Source: Liolophura sinensis (lineage: Eukaryota > Mollusca > Polyplacophora > Chitonida > Chitonidae). Taken from it: a DNA stretch of 64,000 bases. Location: positions 6,065,435 through 6,129,434 of the forward strand of contig NC_088296.1 in the NCBI RefSeq assembly GCF_032854445.1. Direction: 5' to 3'. This document shows positions 53,561-64,000 of the stretch, piece by piece. The notes under the pieces are model-generated. The model made no database searches. It was not told the origin of the DNA and worked only from the letters and a program-made list of their open reading frames with translations. The position numbers were made by a program, and so were the translations under genes. Within the stretch, counting starts at the first letter, position 1. The number at the start of each line of letters is the position of its first letter.

Positions 53561-54359
53561 TCAAGCCTTCATGGGCCAGCATTGTTTACAAACATGTTTA
53601 TTATCCTCTCTGGTAAAGACAAACACAAAAATTTACACGGAAGACATGAAGATTTTGGATAGAGTGAAGACTGTTTTAATACAGTAACATATATAAAACG
53701 TGTCACTATTAGCACTGCAGTTTGGCGTATATATACAGCTAGCATATCAAAGAGTTCTCAGCTTTTGGTTTTCATACAGTTGTCATCCAGAGTTTTTGTT
53801 ACCAATGCAGTACATTGTGTTTGTAAGGGAGACAATTTATGCTTTCAATTTTTACCCGTTTTGGTTTTTGTTTCAGTGAACAAAACCATGAGAAAAGCAG
53901 TGATATCCCAAAGGGTATAGATCTATTAATATACACTTACAACCAACAAGTATTGTTAAACAACAGTGATGAAAACACTAGTCTGCGTGAAGATCTGTAC
54001 AAAATTTTGAAACAAAAATCTTCCTGAGAATAGTTAGATGTTGAGGTAACTCGAAGACACTTCATACAGGACCAAAACTACTGCCATACAATGATCAGTA
54101 CTTTAGAATAATCTGCGTAAAGGCAGTAATATTTCTTTGTGTATTGGGGTGGAGTAGCATTAATAACGGGAAACATAGGTATCTCTGGAGAAAACGCTCT
54201 GTTTGTCAGGAAAATCTTTGTAGAAAGAAATAAGAAAAATGAAGGTTACATTTAACATTTGCTGGCGTTCCAGGTGTTTAGTAACACGGGATGCATGTTT
54301 AACCTTTCGAGGAAAATCCTAAAGTTTTCGGAGGTACAATAACAATGATGATTTACTGA
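53561..54359. other. Spacer, no supported gene
   Basis: A 62-codon plus frame at 53839-54027 follows a polypyrimidine-AG acceptor-like site, but no partner exon or domain was found. Confidence 0.35.
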
Positions 54360-55300
54360 TAGGGATGAGACATATCCAGGGATATGGGTGCTCGGGCAAA
54401 GTCAGAGTTCAGTCCCTTTGCCTGGGTACCCCAGCAACTATATTCACAAAAAGAGAGGATAAGATAAATCTGACCACTAATTGGTTGCGAGAAATAATTT
54501 GAATTTAAATATAATTAGTTTTTCTCTAAAATATCGCTTTTGACGGCAAAATGACAGTTATGATTGGCTGACAAGGATGAGACATAATCGGTAACAGAAT
54601 ATGTATGTATGCATGGGGTTTAACGTCGTTCTTAACAACTTTTCAGTCTTCGGCCCATGAGAAGCTTAGACAAGACATGATTTAAGTCAAACAGAGTTCA
54701 GTCCCTTTATTTAAGTACATCGGCCAAAATACCTTTTGCAAGGTATGATATGCTAATTTTGACTTCTAAATGGGATCTAAAATTATTTAAAATAATATGT
54801 CAAATATCTCCAAGTCTTACCTAGCAAAGTGACAATTATGATTGAATCAGGCATACTCAGTAAAAGAGAAGATGAGACAAGAGATGACTGAGTCAAACAG
54901 AGTTAAGTCCCTTTGTTTGGGTACCCCGGCCGTAATACCCGAAACAAGGAAGGATTGCTACATCTGACCGCTAGATGTTTGTTGGACGTATCTTGAGTTT
55001 AACAATATTCCACACACGAAAGATACAAGTTGGAATACGCTAGGAAAATGATAGGCACTAACAAAACTAAAGGAGATCCAACACGTGATGTGTGTATTGT
55101 ACATGTGGAAAACATTATATATTTAAATGACGACAGAAACACTGTCCACGTGTGGTCAGTCAAATAAAGTATTTGCTTTTTTTCTATGATATCTATTATT
55201 TCGGTACCCCCAGCTATAGTCAACAATAAATGACATGCTAAATTTCACTATCAATTGTGTCCCAAATATAATTTGAATTTAAAATTTACTTCACGCTAAT
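54360..55300. repeat. Ancient tandem units of about 250-300 bp
   Basis: Three to four diverged direct copies share 'gagttcagtccctttg', 'gggtaccccggc', 'gatgagac' and 'tgacagttatgattg'. They start near 54364, 54665, 54880 and, weakly, 55198. Confidence 0.6.
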
Positions 55301-56480
55301 AATTACGTTCTTCACACAAAATACATGATTTGACGTCGCCACGATATTACTAGGTACTTGCTAAACTAAGAGAATTCCAACAAATATGAATATGTATATT
55401 GCACAGGTAAAAAGGTGAAAATTTCAATATTGTTAATAGGATTAAAGATTTGCTTTCTTTCCATGACGTCCTGCTGTAAATTTCCTTTAAGGTCTACGAT
55501 ATGACTTCAATTATTGGGCTATACAGTCACACGTGTAGATATATTAAGGTACACATGTCATATACTCCACTACAGAAGAGCTAAATATTTATTTTTGACT
55601 AGAGTTAAATCGGACATAGATTAGGTTGACATTATCTGGTGAAAGTTTACGGTGACCTGATATACATAAATTGTTTATGCTTTAACTGGGCCTCGCTTAA
55701 AGATTGTATTTCGGTGACGAAAAGCAAACTTAAATTTTACAAGCCTAATAGTGATTGCAGATGAATGAGTGAAGAAGACCCAGCAGCCGATTCTTTAAAT
55801 GTGTTATGTCGAATTTTGTTATTATGTATGATAGAAATAAGTGCATTTAACAGAAAGTTCTTTATCTCGTTTTCGTAAATGTACTTTCTGCTGACCAATA
55901 AAACGAGTCTCAAATGATACAAAGCGTGTTATTTACAGGAAAAATCTGCAACTTTAACATGTTACATCTCTAATCAGTATATGCACACTGGATAAAAATA
56001 ATTTACAGAAATACTTTGAACCAACACTAAATACGATGTCTATGTACAATTGAGATTCTTTTAATCAGATGTAAGCTATGTAAGCTATATGTCTACATAC
56101 TCTGCTTGGAAAACTCAACCCATCGCAGAGGTTCGGGGTCGTCTGCTACTACAAAACTTCATTGACGAAACAATCTAATGACGTCACAATCAGGAGCGGT
56201 GACTTTGTTTTCGCAGGCTTCTGGTCAAAATGGTAAAGCATCAAGGGGGTTTTGCTCTTCTTCTTTCTTATGATAGATAATGAGCAATCAAATTTAATGT
56301 GCTAGAATTTTCCTTTGGTTTGCAAATGTAAAAACCACCAAACCTGTCTTATTTTCAATAAATCTCTCTTCCACATAACTTTTTTCTGACGTAAAAAGCC
56401 TCACTTTTCCTTTTTTATTAAAGGCATGGCATTATAAAATTCAAGGTGCGTTTTAATCTCAAAATAGTTCCAATTTCCAA
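55301..56480. other. AT-rich spacer downstream of the LPMO gene
   Basis: No gene or repeat family was recognised over this stretch. Confidence 0.4.
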
Positions 56481-56567
56481 AGGCAATTTAGGTGACATAA
56501 TTTTTGTTTTTGGAAGCCTGTCAGTTAGTCCTGTTGCCCGCTGACGTCATCTTCTGTTGCCGTAACT

Positions 56568-56719
56568 TTACCGTCGCTTCCGCCCATCAAACAATCTGGC
56601 TGGGTAGTATGGGCGATGGGGCCCCAAGGGACGGATCTCTATGTCTGCGCATCCGTAAAACTCCTCTTGAGGGCCACATCCGACACAACACACGTCACCA
56701 TCACAACCCTCACTGTTGC
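56568..56719 (-). CDS. LPMO coding exon 3
   Basis: Cys-rich C-terminal segment (CDGDVCCVGCGPQ) and basic tail RKRR. The acceptor is TTTCTAG|GCAA and the stop TAA is at 56568-56570. Confidence 0.94.
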
Positions 56720-58094
56720 CTAGAAAAAGAAAGAGCAAAGAAGAATCTGTCAGATGGGATTTCATATGTGTTAATACATGTACTTGTAACAGGAAGGTAT
56801 GCATATTTATTTATTTGATTGGTATTTTGATTTATGTCGTCCATCTTTGTCAAGAACCACCTACATTTACAACCCCCCCCCCCTCCCCCCCCCCCAATTT
56901 TCTCTGTTTTTAGTCTACTATAAATAACTTGTTGATAGGTGCCTTAAACCATTTAAGGCACCCATCTTTTTATTTCATATTTTAAGTTTTTCTACTTTTC
57001 CCCTGTAGGCCACTTAGTTTTTCGGCCATATTGGATTTCTAGCAAAATCTTTCAACATATTATAGGGAATGTGATGAAAAAATAATGGTGAACACGTAAA
57101 AGTCCTTCCCACCTGAAATCAAGACGGTCCAAAACTATAAACTTATTTGTTCTTTTCATCTATAAGATCACAATTATCGGTGCACGTGTGCTCATAAAAC
57201 ATATATGAAGTACACACACATTGCAACGTTACAGAAGAACACGATGCATTCTACTGTCATTCAGACCGTCTGTCTGGCTCGTCCTCAGGCCTCCCATTGC
57301 CCAATAGTTCTGACAGGTTACGTGGTACAACAGGACTATTTTTACCACCGTTTTAACCGGCTTACCTGTGTGATATCTCCACTGGAACACACACTGAACA
57401 CAGCTCAGTCCAGCGGGCAGGCGGTACTGCAAGTGATAATGTCTGACTTCGTTGTCAACGAAAGTCTTAGTTCCGGCGCCATCAGCTCTCTGCAAGACGT
57501 TACGATCCAAGCATTGTTGGGTGGCAATTCTTTTGGCGTCGTTGGTAGGGCACAATTTAAACTCCATCCAGCCCAGATGGCGGGCTGTAAGCTCAATGTG
57601 AATCTGGATTGTTTGCCCCTGGCGGTAGTGGCGGACTATCACCCCCTGGCCATATTTTCCACCCGCCTCGTTCGCCCGTGGCTGGGGATCAGCGTAGTTG
57701 TCTCCACAAATCCCACACCGACCGCCGTTCAACTGGTGCTGGGCCTGTACAAACATATTACAAGCACATTTCGAGGACGTAGTTAATTGCACTCTATATG
57801 CAAATCTCCAACATTACCTAATTATTAAAATGATGCATGTTAACTGCTGTAAAAGATTAGTGATATAATATCTTTAAATATCACGTCGCGCACTGGAATG
57901 ATGTAGTAATGTAGATCGTAACGTAATATCAAATTTATACTATTTTTAACAGTTACAATGCGGGACACAATTCCAAAAAGTGTTTCTACCTTATTAAATA
58001 GGTTAATATTACAACATTTCGAATCATTTTGTAAAGTATTACATTACAAGGATGTTTGTCCCCCTCAACCACTTTCAAAATATTTGATTTAACA

Positions 58095-58173
<79 letters not shown>

Positions 58174-59691
58174 ACATCTTCATACAATCACAAAAGTGTG
58201 TTTTAATTTCCCCCAAGCACCAAAATTAATACAGGGGACCAAGGTGGCCAAGGTGGATGGCTTCCAATGACCCAAAAGCCTCTCAGCAATCAATACAAGT
58301 CCAGCTCATGCTGTCTGGCCGTAGGTAGGAAGGTCTGCCAACCACCTGCGGGTGGTCTTGGATTTCCTCCAGGCTGTGCCCGGTATCCACGCACCAGAAT
58401 GCTGGCCGCCGTCGTGTAAGTGAAATGTTCTTGAGTACGGCGTAAAACACTAATCAAATAAATGAATAAGTAAATAAAAATAAATCAATAAATATATCAA
58501 TATTTCTACTATAGCATCAATGTTTAGACTTTATACACTCTAGAAAACTCCTCTGTTAAATTAATAGTATGTTTCGGAGTTTCGGGATACTGGTAGAGTA
58601 GCATTGTAACAAACTGTTATGAAATATGTGACAGACTTGCTCTGTGATACCCACAGAATACTGTTGTTGTTGTTGGTAACGGAATATTGGGTTGTCCATA
58701 AAGGAATATTAATTTGCCTAACATAGAATTATAATCTGTCTCCAGTATCACTCAGTAAACATAATATTTTAAATTTAAATTCCACAAATTGGAGGTTAGT
58801 GTGTGCGACTATATTGTTTTACGAATGCATGTTTTGACGCCTAGATGTAAAATCCACTATATAGGCTATCGCGAAGTTAAATGCACCTGCTGCTCCGATA
58901 GGGTGAAAATCGGTAATAATAGTTTTTCTACGTACAAAACGTCCAGCTGTGCAAAAAAAAAACCAATACCTTACTATCCCATACACATCCATTTGAGCTT
59001 AATGTAACACAAAAGCACGGAGAGGCCTCGTAAAAATAGAGCGACAGTGCAGTCGTTACCAAATGGTAACACGTTAACACTGGCCGATTTAGCTCAGCTA
59101 AAGGTTTTTATTCTAACCATGAAAATGCTTAAAAGGCGGCATTCCCCTGGTTTCGACCGAATTTAATTTCTCCCACCATAACGACGTCTTAGTGAAATAT
59201 TCTAGAGTACGGCGTATTAAATCAATCAAATTAAAGACAGCAACTTACAGACTCCCTAGCACCATGGCTAAATCAGGATTAAGTAAAAATACATCGATGT
59301 TAGTTGCAATATGTTAGAACTTACTAATCTGGAATTACTAAAGCACTGTGTTCTCGGCACATTTAAAAAGGCAGTAGTAAAAGAGCATTGCACACAGAAC
59401 CGGCATCTCGGATGTTTCGTCCAGTAGCAGAATTCTGGCTTATGCAGGTTTGCAAGGAATTACGGACCATGGCGTTCTCAGATTGATTTTAGAATTATTG
59501 GAAAAACGATAAGACAACTTTACTGTAACTCCACCGCAATATAATTCATTGTCGTTGAAGTTTTCTGTCGTGTTAAACCCGTATCTCCACATCGTAGAGC
59601 GACCTGGGGGTTCTCGAAGTCTGCCGTGACCTGAGATGACGTCAACCATGCCGACGAGTAACGCTGACAGAGCGAGTAACCGCTGTTGCAT
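56568..59691 (-). CDS. Lytic polysaccharide monooxygenase, AA15 family, 232 aa
   Basis: This is a secreted copper enzyme that cuts chitin or cellulose chains by oxidation, using an external electron donor and peroxide or oxygen. Coding exons are 59691-59524, 57744-57366 and 56719-56568, with phases 0 and 1. They yield 232 codons plus stop. A signal peptide (residues 1-21, hydrophobic LLALSALLVGMV) is followed directly by HGRLREPPGRSTMWRYGF, so cleavage would expose His22 as the N-terminal copper ligand. The second ligand is His112 in TARHLGWMEF, 90 residues further (His1/His91 in mature numbering, as in known AA15 enzymes). GGRCGICGD, CVFQWRYHTGN and GCGPQEEFYGCADI are family blocks; Tyr204 is a candidate for the axial position. 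There is no extra carbohydrate-binding module or linker, only a short basic tail. It may serve digestion or cuticle and shell remodelling; the substrate is not decided by the sequence. Confidence 0.95.
57366..57744 (-). CDS. LPMO coding exon 2
   Basis: 126 codons with most of the catalytic domain and His112. The acceptor is TGTACAG|GCCC and the donor ACAG|GTAAGC. Confidence 0.95.
58096..58169. repeat. (AT)n microsatellite in LPMO intron 1
   Basis: About 74 bp of alternating AT. Confidence 0.97.
58228..58505 (+). repeat. MetaSINE-like, full length, LPMO intron 1
   Basis: The head is diverged ('ggaccaaggtggccaagg'). 'acaagtccagctcatgctg', the 3' domain, and an (AAATA)n tail follow. Confidence 0.8.
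59040..59395 (+). repeat. Foldback repeat family A interrupted by a SINE fragment
   Basis: Family A head (59045-59140) and centre (59255-59390, 'caccatggctaaatcagg', 'gcactgtgttctcggcacattta') surround a MetaSINE-like piece at 59145-59235 ('ctcccaccataacg', 'gaaatattctagagtacggcg'). This shows nested insertion. Confidence 0.65.
59524..59691 (-). CDS. LPMO coding exon 1
   Basis: Signal peptide plus the histidine-brace N-terminus, ending ELYCGGVT. The ATG at 59691 follows 6 bp after an acceptor (CTCCAACAG|ATCACCATG) with a long CT tract, which argues against an upstream in-frame Met at 59739. Confidence 0.94.
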
Positions 59692-60159
59692 GGTGATCTG
59701 TTGGAGAGAGAGAGAGAGAGAGAAAAAGAAACAAAACAAAAAAACATCTGCTTAATAGATGGCTTAAGTGACATTTGTACAGTGAGTAGTCCACAATATG
59801 TTCGCTGCCTGTGGGTATGGTAATAAATTAAGAGATTTAATTAGAAGATTCAAGTACATGCAAACACCAATATAGCGAGAGAAATAGAAAGAGGTCATCT
59901 TGATCTTGGAAGGACAATGGTATATTAACGGGATTAGCTAAAGTGTACCACCTCTACTGATACGGATTATACCACGATTTTTTGACTAACAATTTTGGCA
60001 AGAATATTTGTTAATATTTTAGAATAGCGCAATTAATAACTTTTCACAAAATTTGCTTGACAAGCACTTAGGTGTGCAAGTTTGCTGTGTAAATAACGCA
60101 CACCTGATACGCATGACGAGAGCTGATGATATAATATGGAAAAAAACGTAGAAATTGAG

Positions 60160-60360
60160 GGCCTCAATTTAGCGTGCCAGTGCATCTCAATGACCCAGGT
60201 GTTTCTCACGAACGCGGTCGCTGTGGATTCCGGTTGCGCGTGGGAAGGTTATGCAGTAACTTGCGGATGGTCGTGTGTTTCTCCCGGGTCATAATGCTGG
60301 CCGCATAAGTGAAATATTCTTGAGTACGACGTAAACACCATTCAAACAAATAAATAAATT
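60160..60360 (+). repeat. MetaSINE-like copy in the LPMO 5' intron
   Basis: This includes 'gcgtgccagtgcatctcaatgacccagg', 'gcgggaaggtt'-type middle, 'cataatgctggccgcataag' and an (AAATA) tail. Confidence 0.75.
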
Positions 60361-60774
60361 GTATAAATCAGTGGATCGATATATCGAAACTCTGGTGTTG
60401 CGTATTCTATAAGATATAATCGGGATGGAGTAAAAATTTATACTAGCATCATCCAGAAATCATAATATTACGTGTAAATTAACAAAGTAGTTTGTTCAAA
60501 AAACTTAGTTCGAAATTTAACAGAGCTTAGTTTCGATCTTCTAATTTCACTTGGACCCTTAATTGTTTCGTTTTTTGTTTTGGAGCTAGCATCAAAGCCT
60601 TGATAGGGTATACACGCTGTTGCCACGTTAGTTTGTAACTGGATTCCCTTTCTCAAAAATAAGTAAAGTGAAGTAAAGAAATGTAAGCCTTTATTTACCG
60701 CTTAGCACTCCATATTCAAGTCGTTGTTACATGCTGACACGAAGTTTCCACTAACACAATGAAGTTGAGTACTG

Positions 60775-60925
60775 TGTTTAGCGGACGTTTAATTTGCTAC
60801 TATTTAAGCATGGACACAAGCAGTTAGAATAAAATTTTGACTTAGTTTACTTGCGTTTCACGGGTTACGTGTGACAGTTTGTCAACTACTAGCTTCCAAC
60901 TATTGCTCTGGTTTTTAATCGCCAT
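60775..60925 (-). repeat. Foldback repeat family A, inverted fragment
   Basis: This includes 'aatttgctactatttaagcatgg', 'gcgtttcacgggttacgtgtgac' and 'gtcaactact'. Confidence 0.55.
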
Positions 60926-61356
60926 CCTGTAAATCTTTGATACTATGTTAGGTTAATTATTTTATGTTGCCAGTTATGCCGTTAATAAACGAATGAATGA
61001 ATGATTATGGATTAACGCCACATCGGCAATGTTTCAGCCATATCGTGGCGAAGTTAATAAACGAGCATTTGCTGACCGAAAATTCTAGCATGTAGGCTAG
61101 GCTCTTTGTGCCTTCTATGATACACCTTGTCTGATTCTTCGTGCAACATATATTCGGAAGGCCCAAAGTGCACGGTGAGCGTTTTTTTTTTTTTCTAGGG
61201 AAAATTGACGTCCGTGCTTTGCACGCTCGTATCCCTTTTCATGCTGACACAACATGGCGAAAACGGTGACCAGTACAAGAAAGTGAGGACGTGGCAAATT
61301 TTCGCTGAAGTTAGCATTTTGAACATAACATCGTCAATGAGCAGATATTCGCTTAC

Positions 61357-61460
61357 CTGTTGAGCAGAGAGTAACGCCGATCGAAAGATGCGAAGAAAAA
61401 TTTTCGATATTCCACCACGCAGCACTCAGTTACACCAGACGACTCCAACAACTGATAATG
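61357..61460 (-). other. Probable non-coding first exon of the LPMO gene
   Basis: A strong donor CAACAG|GTAAGC at 61356/61357 is preceded on the minus strand by about 100 bp of non-repetitive DNA and then a TATA box. It pairs naturally with the acceptor at 59697, giving a 1.66-kb intron in the 5' UTR. The start of transcription near 61460 is inferred from the TATA distance. Confidence 0.55.
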
Positions 61461-61486
61461 ATAACGAATGCTCCAACAATCGATCA

Positions 61487-61493
61487 TTTTATA
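61487..61493 (-). promoter_or_regulatory. TATA box of the LPMO gene (probable)
   Basis: TATAAAA on the minus strand stands about 130 bp before a strong splice donor. It is the best core-promoter candidate in the window. Confidence 0.5.
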
Positions 61494-61499
61494 CTATTT

Positions 61500-62100
61500 C
61501 TCCTATACAATAACGGATATGGATGAAGTGGTTTACACGAAAAAAGACGGACTCTGACGTTCTCGAATTTGGTGATTAAACCTTTGGGGCATCTTAAAAT
61601 ATTTTTTCAATTTTTGGTTCAACTCAGAACATGGCACCGTTTACGAAAAGTCAGCATAATTTTCCTTAGCTTTATTTTTTTCTTAGCTTTGATTTTTATC
61701 AAACAGTGTCAGGTCACTTGTCTCACATGTATGTACATGTGTGACAGCTATGTCTTTAAAACCTGATACTGCAGTCAGACAGGGCGGATCTTTTAAATCC
61801 CCTTTTTTAACCTATACCACGTGTATCCGTTTTTGTATTTGTGGGGGTTGTTTTTTGTACTCTGGGTAGTTTCCATAGCTGAGTGAATACGAAACCAATC
61901 CGTTGTATTTTGAGCCTGTACGAGAAATCCTGTGTATGCTAGAGATGTCTACCTTTTTTTAATATTTCTTTAAATTGAATAAATTTGATTGCTTTCCCCA
62001 GTAATTAAAACTTACATAAACTTTGAGCGTTGTACATGGCGCCTAATATATCAATATATCATACATGTATTTGGTAGCATTTATTTGTAATTCTTAACAC
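61500..62100. other. Spacer upstream of the LPMO promoter
   Basis: No gene or known repeat was recognised. Confidence 0.4.
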
Positions 62101-62354
62101 GCACTCTAAAAAAAACTGATAATCTATTAAGGTCAACAGAAAGTCTGTTATCCGAGTGTTGCTAGAATATATTCTCTTAATACAACATAATACTGTGTGA
62201 TATCTATCATAATATGTTAATATGTCTTAATATAGAATTATTAGAATATGTTTCTTATATTTAACAGAATAATGTACTGCAATAAGAGAATACTATAAAG
62301 CATTACTCAGATAACTGGTTTTCTGTTGAATTGAACGCATTATTTTTTCAGTGC
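62101..62354. mobile_element. Candidate MITE with long imperfect inverted ends
   Basis: The ends begin GCACT and both contain 'tcaacagaaa...ctg/cagttatc.gagt' in inverted orientation over about 55 bp. The interior is AT-rich and non-coding. The 254-bp size fits a miniature inverted-repeat element. The target duplication is unclear. Confidence 0.6.
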
Positions 62355-62402
62355 ACATGTCGTTTTCCTTTCCCATTGCCTTTCATACTTACATGTATAA
62401 AT

Positions 62403-62488
62403 AGTTGTGAGTGCGTGTGTGTGCGTGTATGTGTGTGCGTGTGTGTGTGTGTGTGGGGTGGTGGAGTGGTGTGAGTGTGTGCGTGTAT

Positions 62489-62561
<73 letters not shown>

Positions 62562-62675
62562 TGTGTCTGTACGTGTGTGGGTGTGTGTGCGTGAGTGTGG
62601 GTGTGTGTGCGTGAGTGTGTGTGTGTGAGTACGGTGTAAAACACCAATCAAATAAATAAATAAAAATAAAACCAA
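62403..62675. repeat. (GT)n microsatellite joined to a SINE tail
   Basis: About 230 bp rich in GT (purest 62491-62558) are followed by 'gagtacggtgtaaaacaccaatcaaataaataaat', the 3' end of the MetaSINE-like family. Cys/Val or His/Thr repeats in its frames are artefacts. Confidence 0.93.
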
Positions 62676-62924
62676 ACGCAAGACCGAAAATGTGCAGATA
62701 AAGTCAGTGTGTGCGCTAAGTTGTATAAACAATGAAAATTTTTACTGGGCACACGAAAGTTGTGACGACATGATGTTACCTAGCAAGGTCTAAGGTGGTT
62801 TTTGGTTTAAGCACCATATTATCTAACTGTTCAAATTTGGGTTTTGTCTTTTGTAAAAAGTTTTACTGTTGATTACTAAACCAAAAGATTTTTAGAAGAC
62901 GGATTGTTATACAGGTGTGTGGAG

Positions 62925-63110
62925 GTAAATATTTATTTGTTTGTTTATCTGATTGGCGTTTTACGCCTTATTCACAAATACTTCCTTTATACGGCGGCCA
63001 GCATTATGATGGGGGAAAGTCGGGTTCTAAGCCCACCACCATGAGCGGGGTTTTGCAGTACTCTTGCCATTTACGACCGGAAAGAAAGCCAGCATGAGCT
63101 GGGCTTGAGG
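62925..63110 (-). repeat. MetaSINE-like copy
   Basis: This inverted copy runs 'ctgattggcgttttacgccttattcac' to 'gaaagccagcatgagctgggcttgag'. Confidence 0.8.
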
Positions 63111-63639
63111 TAAATATATCAGGGTGTGGATAGTGGATATGTGTCCTTGAATTATGACTGACATAGAAGGCATCGTTGCGTCATCACTCATGTGTGCCGT
63201 GCACTTAGAAAACTGAAAGCACTGTTTGACTCGGTGTCAACTTTATTTATTTGGTTGCGGTTGAGAGCCACACACAGGAATTTTTAACCTATACTATGGC
63301 GTTCCGTTTTATGAATGCATGGAGTACCTAGCATAAACCACCAACCTTTGGCAAATTAATGACGAACTTGCCCTCGTATGACCTTAAAATATCCTTTGCT
63401 TCGAAAGCAATACACTGTAGGGTTATGCATATGACGTGTACATATCTCGCTTTGTAGCATTTGTTTGATCCCGTGTATTATGTGACGATTTCAATCAACG
63501 TCACTAGTTATTACTGCAAAATCTAGTGTGTCAAGGTTATTACATCAAACGCCTTCGCTCTAAGTTTCTTAAAATTTACAAACATTTTAATTCTCTTGAA
63601 AGTAAATATGGACAGAGCGTTCAGAATCTCTGGCAGCCT
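63111..63639. other. Spacer, nothing recognised
   Basis: No gene or repeat family was recognised. Confidence 0.4.
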
Positions 63640-63785
63640 GCTTCAATGATTGTGTCATGAATTGCGCTGAACTCGGGGCTAGGGGCTCTATCTTCATCGT
63701 GTTGAACTGGATCGCCACGTTGGCTATATGAACAGTTTCAATCAAAGCGCAATTGAGATATAAATTTTATTCAAACCTCACAGAA
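63640..63785 (+). repeat. Repeat family B, 5' part
   Basis: This includes 'ggggctaggggctctatcttcatcg', 'gaactggatcgccacgttgg' and 'caatcaaagcgcaattgagata'. Confidence 0.65.
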
Positions 63786-63860
63786 ACTGCCAAAAGAAGC
63801 CCTTAGTGAGCCCCTTCTACCTACCAAGAAGCCCTTAGTGAGCCCCACCAAGAAAAATAT

Positions 63861-63886
63861 TAATATACAGTTTAAACTGTATATTA
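63861..63886. repeat. Perfect 26-bp palindrome
   Basis: The sequence is its own reverse complement, centred on GTTTAAAC at 63874. It is followed by an AT-rich low-complexity run to about 63980. Confidence 0.85.
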
Positions 63887-64000
63887 TTTATTATATATAT
63901 TATAATATATTATTGTTTATTATATATATTATATATATTATGTATGTTATAAGACAAAATCAAACACATTATATATTCATTCGGAATAATTCCGACCACG

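Noticed and set aside
53839-54027. 62-codon plus frame after an acceptor-like site
   Set aside because: No partner exon, domain or codon signal was found.
57205-57786. 193-codon plus-strand frame
   Set aside because: It is the antisense shadow of LPMO exon 2, which has family motifs and splice sites.
62340-62732. His/Thr and Cys/Val repeat frames
   Set aside because: They translate a GT microsatellite.

Overview
The window looks like nuclear DNA of an invertebrate animal, most likely a lophotrochozoan such as a mollusc or relative. The evidence is spliced genes with clean GT-AG introns, an animal-type AA15 lytic polysaccharide monooxygenase, many tRNA-derived SINEs whose shared 3' domain resembles MetaSINEs, a Tc1-type transposon, and a Ty3/gypsy element of the Gmr1 type. 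The DNA is AT-rich and gene-poor. Introns and spacers are filled with dispersed repeats, AT microsatellites and minisatellites. No bacterial operons, CRISPR arrays or rRNA/tRNA genes were seen.

Three complete protein genes could be assembled by hand, all on the minus strand. (1) An AA15 LPMO (232 aa, 3 coding exons, 59691 to 56568) has a probable non-coding first exon and TATA box near 61.4-61.5 kb. (2) A cytochrome P450 of the CYP2-clan type (504 aa, 6 exons, 46289 to 39605) lacks the usual acidic residue of the I-helix. (3) A GMC-family FAD oxidoreductase (575 aa, 11 exons, 36527 to 13409) has several exons too short to stand out as open reading frames. In all three, the splice phases close perfectly from Met to stop. 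Two orphan first exons with good splice donors (3367-3433, signal-peptide-like; 48287-48503) hint at further minus-strand genes.

Mobile DNA by region: 0.5-2.1 kb holds a Tc1-like transposon with about 60-bp inverted ends and one frameshift. 4.0-6.0 kb is a 15-bp minisatellite of about 130 copies. 15.3-21.4 kb is a 6.06-kb LTR retrotransposon inserted antisense in the last GMC intron. Its LTRs are about 99.4% identical and it is flanked by a TATG target duplication, yet its coding region has a gag frameshift, a stop codon and a deleted reverse transcriptase. Its integrase lies before RT/RNase H, and its capsid resembles the SCAN domain; both are Gmr1 hallmarks. 34.3-36.0 kb is a 30-bp minisatellite in GMC intron 1, split by a SINE fragment. 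Further minisatellites sit inside and just upstream of the P450 gene.

The LPMO cleaves crystalline polysaccharide with an external electron supply, and the GMC enzyme and P450 are oxidoreductases. The GMC protein shows no secretion signal, however, so a direct partnership is only a weak inference from proximity. I found no convincing unknown multi-gene system. The most unusual items are the Gmr1-type element, the P450 active-site substitution, and the foldback repeat family.
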